This document shows positions 55,881 through 63,753 of a DNA stretch of 64,000 nt, one piece after another. The stretch comes from Gimesia chilikensis. GTDB taxonomy: Bacteria > Planctomycetota > Planctomycetia > Planctomycetales > Planctomycetaceae. Both the position numbers and the translations under genes were made by a program. The first letter of the stretch is position 1, and each line of letters starts with the position of its first letter. The DNA is taken from assembly GCF_007744075.1 (NCBI RefSeq), contig NZ_CP036266.1, forward strand, positions 6,244,248 to 6,308,247. The letters run 5' to 3'. Under the pieces are notes generated by a model. The model had not been told where the DNA came from and did not search any database. It saw only the letters and a program-made list of their open reading frames with translations.

Positions 55881-56870
55881 ATGACACACTCCTCTGAACC
55901 CTGGACGTTTCTGCATGTCAATGACAGTCATATGGGTACGGCTCGCTCTTACCGCTTTCGGCCGGCGATCAACAAACGCTGGGCGGCGATTAAACAGCAG
56001 ATGTCGGAAATCGACGCCGATCTGCTGCTCCATGGCGGCGACCTGACGCGGGACGGCGACACGCACGAGTTCGAATACCAGCAGGCCCGCGAAGACCTGA
56101 ATACACTCCCCTTCCCTACATTCATCATCCCCGGGAACATGGATGTCGGCAACAAACACACCGCCGTCAACGGAGTCAAACCGCGGTGGGATCCCAAAGG
56201 CCTGGGCTGGAATGACCCGGACCTGAATATGACCGGCGAACGCCTGGATCTGTTCAGCAATTACTTTGGCCCGCTGCAGTGGACCTTCATGCATAAGGAG
56301 ATCCGCTTCACCGGCTTCTATGCCGCCGTCGCAGGTACGGGTCTGCCTCATGAAGACCGCTTCTGGCGCATGCTGGAACAACTCCCCGATCTGCCCGCGG
56401 GAAAACATCATGTCGCCGTCATGCATTACTGGCCCTTCATGGAATCCCCCGATGAACCGGACTGGGACCCAACCAAAGGCGAGGAATACGACAACTGGTA
56501 TTTCTCAATCAATCCGCCACACAGACAAAGGTTGTGGGAGATCCTCAAAGCAGCCAAAGTGGAGATTCTATTCTGCGGTCACGTCCATACGGGACGCGCC
56601 GTGCAACACATCGACGGTATTCGCATCTATCGTACCCAGGCGGCAGGCAACACCGGACAGCTGGCAGAACGCTGGCCCGAAGCAGACACCCGCTTCGGAT
56701 TTCATCGCTGCGATGTTTCAGAAGCCGGGATCGATGTCACCTTCATTCCCGGCCTCGACCAGTGCGACGAATTCGGCACTTTCGGACCGCTGGGACATCC
56801 CCCGGTCGAAGAACGTGATTACTCGGTCGCGGAAGAAAAACCGCCCCTGGTTCCCGACGCCCATCATTAA
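55881..56870 (+). CDS. Calcineurin-like metallophosphoesterase
   Basis: A 329-residue cytosolic metallophosphoesterase. The di-metal motifs are in order: 'TFLHVNDSHMG' near the start, 'DLLLHGGDLTRDGDTHEF', 'FPTFIIPGNMDVGNKH', 'HHVAVMHYWPF' and 'ILFCGHVHTGRAVQHIDGI'. The first motif reads DSH where D-x-H is expected, so the site is intact. The last ~60 residues are specific to this subgroup. Substrates in the family range from nucleotides to phospholipids and cannot be chosen here. The gene is followed 21 nt later by a RibD/DHFR-type reductase on the same strand. Confidence 0.9.
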   Translation: MTHSSEPWTFLHVNDSHMGTARSYRFRPAINKRWAAIKQQMSEIDADLLLHGGDLTRDGDTHEFEYQQAREDLNTLPFPTFIIPGNMDVGNKHTAVNGVKPRWDPKGLGWNDPDLNMTGERLDLFSNYFGPLQWTFMHKEIRFTGFYAAVAGTGLPHEDRFWRMLEQLPDLPAGKHHVAVMHYWPFMESPDEPDWDPTKGEEYDNWYFSINPPHRQRLWEILKAAKVEILFCGHVHTGRAVQHIDGIRIYRTQAAGNTGQLAERWPEADTRFGFHRCDVSEAGIDVTFIPGLDQCDEFGTFGPLGHPPVEERDYSVAEEKPPLVPDAHH

Positions 56871-56891
56871 TTCCTGTTGAAGAGATCAACC

Positions 56892-57449
56892 ATGCACGGA
56901 CGCGTCTTTATTGCAGTCAGTCTGGACGGATTCATCGCCCGTAAAGATGGCTCCCTCGACTGGCTTCCCGGCAGCGATGGTGCCAGCGATCAGCCAGCAG
57001 AAGATTTCGGCTACCAGCAGTTCATGGACGGAATCGACGTTCTCGTGATGGGCCGTCATACCTTTGAAACGGTCCTCTCCTTTGGAACCTGGCCCTACGG
57101 CGACAAAAGGGTGATCGTCCTCAGCAGCCAGTTGATTAGTCTACCAGATGATCTGCCCGTCTCGGTCGAAGTCAGAAACAGTTCGCCCACGCAGCTGTTT
57201 CGGGATCTGGCATCAGAAGATCTGCATAACGCCTACATCGACGGCGGCATTACGATTCAACGATTTCTCGCGGCCGGGCTGATCGACGAACTGATCATCA
57301 CGCGCATTCCCACCTTGATTGGCGAGGGACTGCCCCTGTTCGGCGCACTCGCGCAAGACATTCCGCTTCAGCATCGGGAGACGCGCACGTTTGAGAACGG
57401 TTTCGTGCAAAGTCGCTATGCAGTGCAGTCTGCAGTATCTTCAGACTGA
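56892..57449 (+). CDS. RibD C-terminal / dihydrofolate reductase-like protein
   Basis: A 185-residue cytosolic protein of the RibD-C/DHFR superfamily: 'GRVFIAVSLDGFIARKDGSL', 'FMDGIDVLVMGRHTFETVLS', 'NAYIDGGITIQRFLAAGLID', 'LIITRIPTLIGEGLPLF'. The family reduces pteridine- or pyrimidine-type substrates with NADPH. This is the small stand-alone type, usually called dihydrofolate-reductase-like, for which the substrate is often unknown. The start is the ATG at 56892 with AAGAGA upstream; an in-frame TTG five codons earlier is less likely. Confidence 0.88.
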   Translation: MHGRVFIAVSLDGFIARKDGSLDWLPGSDGASDQPAEDFGYQQFMDGIDVLVMGRHTFETVLSFGTWPYGDKRVIVLSSQLISLPDDLPVSVEVRNSSPTQLFRDLASEDLHNAYIDGGITIQRFLAAGLIDELIITRIPTLIGEGLPLFGALAQDIPLQHRETRTFENGFVQSRYAVQSAVSSD

Positions 57450-57590
57450 TTGTTTTTGCGACGAAATTCCCAGGATTCCGCTTCCCGCCCGAGGCGAAAT
57501 CGCAGTATACTCCACCGCAGAAGACACCCACCCCGTGTGGGAAGCCTCCCCGCTATTGCCTGCCCGTCTGATTCACGAAAGGAACAGACC

Positions 57591-58040
57591 ATGTCAACGC
57601 GAATTATTGCCTGCACTCTCATCTGCCTGCTCTCATCCACGCTGCTTTCAGCAGCAGATAAACCCGATAAAACTGCAGTCCTGGATGCCGAACTGATGAA
57701 AGCGGTCAAAACGCTGGACGAAGCCTTTTCCAAGCGGGACAAGGAAACAATTCGCCGGATGACCGACGAGCGGCACATTTCCATCTCACCCAGCTACCAG
57801 TTTTTCAGCCAGAAAGATCAACTGGACGCTCTACCCGAACTCAAGCTGACCCTCTTCAAGGCCAGCCCGAAAAAGATCATCCACACCACACCCAGCGCAG
57901 CCATCATCACCTACGAAGCACAAATTGAAGGAACCTTCGAAGGTAAGCAGCTGGCCAAACATGTGCAGATTCTGGAATGCTGGATTAAACGCAAGGGAGA
58001 GTGGCTCGAAGTCTCCTACCAGGAAACGCCAATTCCCTGA
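57591..58040 (+). CDS. Secreted NTF2-like (DUF4440-type) protein
   Basis: A 149-residue exported protein beginning at the ATG at 57591, with AAAGGA upstream. The longer open frame starting 141 nt before has no ribosome binding site. A signal peptide spans 1-20. The rest has the cone-shaped NTF2-like pattern of DUF4440: 'LMKAVKTLDEAFSKRDKETI', 'YQFFSQKDQLDALPELKL', 'LAKHVQILECWIKRKGEWLE'. Such proteins bind small ligands or have no known activity. It converges with the TIM-barrel isomerase gene, 25 nt apart. Confidence 0.78.
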   Translation: MSTRIIACTLICLLSSTLLSAADKPDKTAVLDAELMKAVKTLDEAFSKRDKETIRRMTDERHISISPSYQFFSQKDQLDALPELKLTLFKASPKKIIHTTPSAAIITYEAQIEGTFEGKQLAKHVQILECWIKRKGEWLEVSYQETPIP

Positions 58041-58065
58041 TCGAACCGGTCGCAGCGCAGGAACT

Positions 58066-59001
58066 TCAGGAATTCGCGGGTTCCTGCCCGACCTCTTTCA
58101 TCCAGGTCTGCAGCATGTCACGCAGCATGCCCAGTTCCTTCAACAATTGTCCCTGGTCTTTGTTCGCATGTTCGAAGCACCAGGGCCCCCGAAAACCGGC
58201 CTGCCAGCCAATCTCGAAACAGCGTTTGAGATCATACAGTGGATGCTCACCGCGGGGACCAATGGCCCGCGCCTTGAAGTCACAGGTGACCGCAATCGGA
58301 AACGTCTTCGCCAGCCCGGCGTAACGCAGCTCCTCACTGTCCCAGTTCCCCGTATCGGGACAGGCAGCCACCTGATGACCAATCGCCTTGACCAGTTTGA
58401 CGACCGACTCGGGGTCGCTCTGCATCCAGCCGTAATTCTCGACCAGCAACTGGACATTGCGTTCCGCACCGTAATCACACAACTCCCGGTAACTGTCGAT
58501 ATGAATCTGCATATCGGGACGCTGCGCTCGAGGCAGCGGACGCGCCCACTTCAGCCCCAGCTCGGCAGCCACATCGATCGACGCCTTATAGGTTTTCAAC
58601 GCGTGTGCGCGGGTGGCCTGATCGGGACTGTTCATATCCAGCTTTCCCTGGTTCATTTTCAGGTTGGTCAACACGCATCCCGCCCGATCCGCTGCATTCC
58701 GCAACTGCTCCAGGTACTTGCCAGCGGTCACTGACAGCGTGGACGTATTCAGATCGATGACCGTCATCCCCAGTTCATCCCGCAGCATGCGGGGCAGATC
58801 CAGCAGAGAAATTTTCCCCTGGGCAGCCCGGGGCGAGAGATGCCCCGAAAGAGAAGAAGTCGTGATCCCCAGCGCACGCTCAAGTGCGGGAGCCGCCTTG
58901 GCTTTCTGTCCTGAATCAGCCTTGATAGACCGTTGATCCAGCAACGGGATCGCCAGGGCACTGCTGCCCGCCTGTAGAAACGCTCTTCGTGAAAACTTCA
59001 T
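58066..59001 (-). CDS. Tat-exported sugar phosphate isomerase/epimerase-like TIM barrel
   Basis: A 311-residue protein with a twin-arginine signal ('MKFSRRAFLQAGSSALAIPL'). The body is an AP-endonuclease-2 type TIM barrel of the sugar phosphate isomerase/epimerase group: 'DELGMTVIDLNTSTLSVTAG', 'VQLLVENYGWMQSDPESVVK', 'AACPDTGNWDSEELRYAGLA', 'FEIGWQAGFRGPWCFEHANK'. Metal ligands of the family (Glu/Asp/His) are in the 'VENYG' and 'PDTGNW' segments. Export via Tat is common for this family in planctomycetes. The substrate is probably a sugar or sugar acid. GGAG precedes the ATG at 59001. Confidence 0.88.
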   Translation of the reverse strand: MKFSRRAFLQAGSSALAIPLLDQRSIKADSGQKAKAAPALERALGITTSSLSGHLSPRAAQGKISLLDLPRMLRDELGMTVIDLNTSTLSVTAGKYLEQLRNAADRAGCVLTNLKMNQGKLDMNSPDQATRAHALKTYKASIDVAAELGLKWARPLPRAQRPDMQIHIDSYRELCDYGAERNVQLLVENYGWMQSDPESVVKLVKAIGHQVAACPDTGNWDSEELRYAGLAKTFPIAVTCDFKARAIGPRGEHPLYDLKRCFEIGWQAGFRGPWCFEHANKDQGQLLKELGMLRDMLQTWMKEVGQEPANS

Positions 59002-59189
59002 TTTTGCTTCTCCGCTTCAGAACGCTACAATGAATGCGCGACAACTTAGATCTGCCATCGTACGCCAGTTCGAAGTCAGATGTCATCTGGAAATATTGAT
59101 TTTTCTGAAACGCAGGCCACTCCGATGAAGTACTTCCCCTGAACGGACTTCCCTCATCAGTCGACTTTCATTCGAACGAATTGCCGATC

Positions 59190-60974
59190 ATGCCCGATTC
59201 TCTGTTTCGATCCTGTACGCTGCTCCTGATCTGCTGCTGCCTGCAAACAGTCTCGGCCGGGGAACAGCAGCGCCCCGAAATCAAGTCCAGCGCAGGGCCT
59301 CTGCAGTTCAAAGACATCCGCTACCTCACCCGCTCGCTCGCTGATTTTCCGAACCGCAAAGCGTTCGTCATCGTCGCCTGCAACACGACCTGCCCCCTCG
59401 TCAAACGCTATCTCCCCAAACTCAAACGCCTCGAACAGCAATATCGCCCGCAGGGAGTTCAATTCATCGCCCTGCATACCGGCCCCGCTGATTCCATTCG
59501 CGAGATCGCCGAATTTGCGGTAGAACACGAAATCCCCTTTCCCAATGTCCAGGATCGCAAGGGAACCTCCGTCGCCGCTCTGGGCCTGACCCGCACACCG
59601 GAAGTCGCCGTTCTGGATGCCAGCTACCGTCTCCATTACCGCGGCCGCATCGATGACCAGTACCGCATCGGAGGTTCGCTGCCGCGACCTTCCCAGGAGA
59701 ATCTGACGGCCGCGATTGAGGGAGTCCTGCACGGAACGCCGATTTCCGTAACAGAAACCAACGTGGATGGCTGCCTGATTACCCACGCAGCCCAAACAGA
59801 GCCCGACCGGTCACTCACGTATTACCATGACATTCAGCCACTCATACAAAAACATTGCACGGACTGTCATCGCCCCGGCACTGAAGCCCCCTTTGCTTTA
59901 ACGACGCTCGCTGAAGTCCAGAATAACGGTGCGATGATCGCCGAGGTCGTCTCCGACCAGCGCATGCCTCCCTGGTATGGAGGCACGTCACACGCCGAGT
60001 TCGCCAATCACCGGGGCATGTCCCGCCGGGAACGTAAACAGGTGACGGACTGGGTCGAGTCAGGCATGCCCGCCGGAACGGAACCCGCCGATTTCAAACA
60101 CGCGATCCCTGAAGTCGACGCCGGAAAATGGCTCATCGGTCAACCTGACCTCAAAATCAGCATGCTGGAAAGACACACGCTCCCCGCAGAAGGATACATT
60201 CCCTACCGCTACACCATTCTCCCCTACGTTTTCCCCGAGGATACCTGGGTCTCTGCAATCGAAATCAAACCCGACAATCCCGGCGTCGTCCATCACTGCA
60301 ACATGGCGGCTGTCACCTTAACGAAGAAATGGGACGAATCAAATTTTCTCACCGGAAAAGTGCCGGGCTCGGGACCAATGATGCTGCCCGAAGGACTGGG
60401 TGTCATGATCCCCAAAGGGAGTGCCCTGGCGTTACAGATTCATTACACCTCGACCGGCAAACCGGAAAACTGCCGCATCTCGGTCGGCTTTAAATACGTG
60501 CAGGGCAAAGTTCAGAAACGGTATCGCTTCCTGATCATCAAAAATACGAAATTCGAGATCCCCCCGGAAGCCCCGCACCACAAGGTCAGCAACGCCCGCA
60601 CGCTCAAACAGGATGCCCACGGCATCGGACTCTTCGCCCACATGCATCTCCGCGGCAAGGATCTCTCCTTCCTGGCCCATTACCCGGAAGGGAAACAGGA
60701 AAAACTGCTGGTGATTCCCAATTACAGCTTCGACTGGCAAATCGGTTATCTCTGGAAAGACCAGCGGCACTTCTTCCCCAAAGGCACCCGCATCGAAGCC
60801 ATCGCCCATTACGACAATTCGGCGTTCAATCCCTTCAATCCAGATCCGAGTGCCACCGTCAGGGAGGGACCGCAGACCTACCATGAAATGCTGTACGCGT
60901 TCTTCTTCTACACCTATGCGAATGAGCGGCTGAATCTGACCATCGATCCCCGCACCGGACAGGCGGTTCCCTGA
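59190..60974 (+). CDS. Secreted redoxin / cytochrome-like / copper-monooxygenase-like fusion
   Basis: A 594-residue exported protein from the ATG at 59190, with a signal peptide to about 23. Residues of about 35-190 are a thioredoxin-like redoxin domain; the active-site segment reads 'ACNTTCPLVKRYLPKL', with one Cys of the CxxC pair replaced (NTTC). Next, around 215-300, there is a heme-type CxxCH in 'LIQKHCTDCHRPGTEAPFAL'. The C-terminal ~280 residues resemble the type II copper ascorbate-dependent monooxygenase fold: 'VHHCNMAAVTLTKKWDESNF', 'GSALALQIHYTSTGKPENC', 'HAHMHLRGKDLSFLAHYPEG' type His-rich segments. This mix suggests a periplasmic redox enzyme coupling thiols, heme and copper. The reaction is unknown. 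Confidence 0.85.
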   Translation: MPDSLFRSCTLLLICCCLQTVSAGEQQRPEIKSSAGPLQFKDIRYLTRSLADFPNRKAFVIVACNTTCPLVKRYLPKLKRLEQQYRPQGVQFIALHTGPADSIREIAEFAVEHEIPFPNVQDRKGTSVAALGLTRTPEVAVLDASYRLHYRGRIDDQYRIGGSLPRPSQENLTAAIEGVLHGTPISVTETNVDGCLITHAAQTEPDRSLTYYHDIQPLIQKHCTDCHRPGTEAPFALTTLAEVQNNGAMIAEVVSDQRMPPWYGGTSHAEFANHRGMSRRERKQVTDWVESGMPAGTEPADFKHAIPEVDAGKWLIGQPDLKISMLERHTLPAEGYIPYRYTILPYVFPEDTWVSAIEIKPDNPGVVHHCNMAAVTLTKKWDESNFLTGKVPGSGPMMLPEGLGVMIPKGSALALQIHYTSTGKPENCRISVGFKYVQGKVQKRYRFLIIKNTKFEIPPEAPHHKVSNARTLKQDAHGIGLFAHMHLRGKDLSFLAHYPEGKQEKLLVIPNYSFDWQIGYLWKDQRHFFPKGTRIEAIAHYDNSAFNPFNPDPSATVREGPQTYHEMLYAFFFYTYANERLNLTIDPRTGQAVP

Positions 60975-61078
60975 CCGGCGCCTGCAGGCTGCTTTCTGGT
61001 TGAGAACTGGTTATGATTGTCAGGACGTAAGCGTTACCTGCAGAATCAACCGAAGCCGACTGTTTGCCGAGAATCCTC

Positions 61079-62116
61079 ATGCGTGTCCTGTTCCTGATCT
61101 CCGGGAAGAATGTTCCCTCCTCTCGATTTCGGGTGCTGAATTACCTCCCCTTTCTCCAGCAGGCAGGCATCTCCTGTACGGTTCTCGCCAGTTACCCCGA
61201 AAAATATGAGCACATCCCCTGGCTCGGCTACCGCCTCAGCTACCTGCTCAAACGCATCACCCGCTACCTGCATTATCTCTACGCCTGTCTGAGCCCCTTC
61301 GATCTGATCTTCATCGAACGGGAAATCTTCGATATCCCTGCCTACGATATGGAACTCCGGTTCCTGAACCGACCCGCCAAATGCGTTCTCGATATCGACG
61401 ATGCGATCTTCCTCCGCTATCCCGAGAAATTCCAGGTCCTGGCGGAGAAAGTCGATCTGCTGATCGCCGGCAACCAGAATCTCTGCGCAGTCGCCCGAAA
61501 ATATAACGACCGCGTCCATCTGCTCCCCACGTCGGTCATCACCGGTAAATACCCCCTCAAGGATTTTAGCCAGCCCTCCACCAGCAAACCGGTCATCGGC
61601 TGGACCGGACTGGATACAAACATCCCGAACCTCCAACTCGTCGTCCCGGCACTCAACCGCCTGGCAGAACAATACGAATTCACACTCTGTATCATCTCAG
61701 CCACTCCCGAACCCATCGCGGAGCTTGAGCTAGAGGGAGTCGAAGTCCGCCACCTGGTCTGGAGTCCGGAAACGGAATACCAGGACCTCTCCGCCTTCGA
61801 CATCGGCATCATGCCTTTGGAAGACGATGAATGGTCCCGCTACAAATGCGGCTTAAAACTGCTGCAATACATGGCCCTGGGCATTCCAGCCGTCGCGTCG
61901 CCAGTCGGCGTCAATGCAGAGATCATCGACGAGGGCGTTAATGGATACTGTGCAGATTCAACCGACGCCTGGTACGAATCCCTGGAGCAGCTACTCACCT
62001 CACCCGAGCTGCGCAAACAAATCGGTCTCCGCGGCCGGAAAACAGTCGAGGAACAATTCGATGCCGAACGCAACAGCCAGCGTTTGATACAGTTCCTGGA
62101 AGAGACGTTAGACTAG
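61079..62116 (+). CDS. Family 4-type glycosyltransferase
   Basis: About 345 residues from the ATG at 61079 (a TTG five codons earlier is less likely). The protein has the GT-B look of glycosyltransferase family 4: 'MRVLFLISGKNVPSSRFRVL' at the N-terminus, 'KPVIGWTGLDTNIPNLQLVV' at the start of the second half, and the E-x7-E region 'CGLKLLQYMALGIPAVASPV' with 'EIIDEGVNGYCADS'. It transfers a sugar to a lipid or glycan precursor in the cytoplasm. No other polysaccharide gene is in view, and the next gene on the right is the retron reverse transcriptase on the opposite strand, whose stop is 33 nt away. Confidence 0.88.
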   Translation: MRVLFLISGKNVPSSRFRVLNYLPFLQQAGISCTVLASYPEKYEHIPWLGYRLSYLLKRITRYLHYLYACLSPFDLIFIEREIFDIPAYDMELRFLNRPAKCVLDIDDAIFLRYPEKFQVLAEKVDLLIAGNQNLCAVARKYNDRVHLLPTSVITGKYPLKDFSQPSTSKPVIGWTGLDTNIPNLQLVVPALNRLAEQYEFTLCIISATPEPIAELELEGVEVRHLVWSPETEYQDLSAFDIGIMPLEDDEWSRYKCGLKLLQYMALGIPAVASPVGVNAEIIDEGVNGYCADSTDAWYESLEQLLTSPELRKQIGLRGRKTVEEQFDAERNSQRLIQFLEETLD

Positions 62117-62149
62117 AGCTGATCACCGAAGATGTCGCCACGAAAACCA

Positions 62150-63154
62150 TTAGCCCTTTATTTTTTGTAAATAGGTTAATGACTCTTTTGCGAATTCATT
62201 TTCAGGTTCTGCTTGTAACCAAAATTGAAATCTACCAGCAATTGATTCCAAATAGAATGGATGATTTATTTTCATTTTACTTATGTGCGATAAGTATCCA
62301 TATTTTCGAATAAAGTGAACCTCTTGTCGTAAGTCACGTTTCATCTTCCTTGGAATCGTCAATTCCTCACCAACAACAGATAGTCCCGTTACTATCCTTT
62401 GTCCAGGTTTTGTATGTAAACGTGTTTTCTTTTGATTGATGGCAAGACCATAGTCATCAACTATTTCTTCAATAATCTTGATTAATTTAGAAGGAATATA
62501 ATCACCTGAAAATGTGATATCATCTGCATATCGGCTGTATTGAAGCCTATATGAATTTGAAATGCTCGATAGACGATCATCTAAGTTTTTTAATAGTAAA
62601 TTTGATAGATATGGACTAGTAGCTGCCCCTTGCGAAAGGCGATGCTCATAGCAACATAGAGATGCTAAATAAGAAGAAACATTTTTTGCATAACCTAAAT
62701 CATGGAAGAAATTGATTACCCAACTCATCGGAATTGATGGGAAAAAATTTTTAAGATCCATTTTCAACATAGATCGTTTAGAGAGATGTAACTTGGCATT
62801 AGAAAAAATTGATTTACCTGGCACAAAGCCATGGGCAGCTGTATGAACCTTTTGTTTTAAAAGCAGATTAACATAGATCCATTTTTGACAATAAAGAAGA
62901 GACGGATATGGCGAAACAATTATTCGCTTCCCACCGCTTCTCTTACGTATTGAAAATTTACGATGAAAATGTTCTGGAGAATTAACAATTTTTGCCAGCA
63001 CATTTCTCTTCAAACCCAGGAGCTTTGTGAGATGTTCAAATTCAAAAATTACCGGAACCTGGTTTTCACTTAACTGACTTATATATGAAAGGTATGTGGA
63101 GATGGTGTCAGTTGGCAGTCCTCTGTCAATGAAATATTTTTCCCAGTCTTTCAT
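62150..63154 (-). CDS. Retron-type reverse transcriptase
   Basis: A 334-residue reverse transcriptase from the ATG at 63154; a TTG two codons upstream is also open. The polymerase palm motif is YADD at 209-212 and the first catalytic Asp is 133 in 'LKMDLKNFFPSIP'. The retron hallmarks are both present: NAxxH as NAKLH (119-123) and VTG (255-257, 'RIVTGLSVVGE') in the Y region that recognises the msr RNA. 'SQGAATSPYLSNLL' is the fourth motif. Length fits retron RTs of about 310-340 residues. In retrons this enzyme makes multicopy single-stranded DNA from the ncRNA just upstream and takes part in phage defence. Bases are clearly AT-richer than the neighbouring glycosyltransferase, consistent with transfer. 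Confidence 0.95.
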   Translation of the reverse strand: MKDWEKYFIDRGLPTDTISTYLSYISQLSENQVPVIFEFEHLTKLLGLKRNVLAKIVNSPEHFHRKFSIRKRSGGKRIIVSPYPSLLYCQKWIYVNLLLKQKVHTAAHGFVPGKSIFSNAKLHLSKRSMLKMDLKNFFPSIPMSWVINFFHDLGYAKNVSSYLASLCCYEHRLSQGAATSPYLSNLLLKNLDDRLSSISNSYRLQYSRYADDITFSGDYIPSKLIKIIEEIVDDYGLAINQKKTRLHTKPGQRIVTGLSVVGEELTIPRKMKRDLRQEVHFIRKYGYLSHISKMKINHPFYLESIAGRFQFWLQAEPENEFAKESLTYLQKIKG

Positions 63155-63174
63155 AGTCAAAATCTAAAAGAGAA

Positions 63175-63394
63175 AAACTTACAGAAGCTACCTTCTGGAC
63201 TTGCATGCAGTCTCCAAGATCGTAAAGTTTGTGATCGCGCAAACTTTATGAGCTTGTGTGACTGCCATCGATAAACGAGTTTATCGATGGCACCACCAAA
63301 AGAGATCTTTAGCTCTCTTTTGGTGGTACATGGTTAACGGGCACCTTACCCTTGAGAGCGACTACACTCTTACCGTACTAGCTTCTGTAAGTTT
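63175..63394 (-). ncRNA. Retron msr-msd RNA
   Basis: A 220-nt element read on the minus strand. Its ends are a perfect 16-bp inverted repeat, AAACTTACAGAAGCTA (63175-63190) against 63379-63394, matching the a2/a1 arms of retrons. Right after a1, the G at 63378 is the candidate branching residue. Inside (minus order) are a short hairpin (63355-63360 with 63365-63370), a 14-bp perfect hairpin (63292-63305 with 63314-63327), a 13-bp perfect hairpin with tetraloop (63263-63275 with 63280-63292) and an 11-bp hairpin with one G-U pair (63221-63231 with 63240-63250). It begins 24 nt past the stop of the wHTH gene and ends 20 nt before the RT ATG. The msr/msd border is not fixed by the sequence. Confidence 0.85.
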
Positions 63395-63417
63395 AAAATC
63401 GAACATTTACAAGATGA

Positions 63418-63753
63418 TTAAAATTCCTGATCAAGCATACTTTTGCTTGGCACATATCCTTCTGATATTTCTATTTTATTCCCCAGCATATTTGCGGGCA
63501 CTTCTCGCCACTTCCTTTTCTTTCCCTCGGCCTCATGAGAAACCAAGCTACTTTTTTTCCCTTTAGAAGTGAGAAAAAAAACATATTCTTCTTCCCTCAA
63601 ATACTCATGTTTTTTTAAAAATCGAATTAAATTCGTAAACTCTGCAAAACTAAATCTAGCCCGCTTAAATAAAGTAAATGAATCTAATTTCCCATTTGCC
63701 TTAAACAGAGTTGAGAGTATTTTTTTGTGACGATTGTCTACTTTTTCATGCAT
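63418..63753 (-). CDS. Retron-associated winged-helix-like protein
   Basis: A 111-residue basic protein. The first ~75 residues look like a winged helix: 'RHKKILSTLFKANGKLDSFTL', 'FAEFTNLIRFLKKHEYLR' and a final wing-like 'YVFFLTSKGKKS'. The rest is a charged tail. No enzyme motif is seen. It overlaps the upstream gene by 8 nt (63746-63753, ATGCATGA), a sign of translational coupling, and the retron RNA starts 24 nt after its stop. In the retron type scheme, small wHTH proteins accompany nucleoside- or phosphoribosyl-transferase-like effectors, so DNA or msDNA binding is the likely role. This is an inference from neighbourhood. Confidence 0.75.
   Translation of the reverse strand: MHEKVDNRHKKILSTLFKANGKLDSFTLFKRARFSFAEFTNLIRFLKKHEYLREEEYVFFLTSKGKKSSLVSHEAEGKKRKWREVPANMLGNKIEISEGYVPSKSMLDQEF

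Noticed and set aside
63258..63566. 102-codon plus-strand frame across the retron RNA
   Set aside because: It runs through the inverted repeats of the ncRNA and antisense to the wHTH gene; the translation is not protein-like and the RNA structure explains the segment better.
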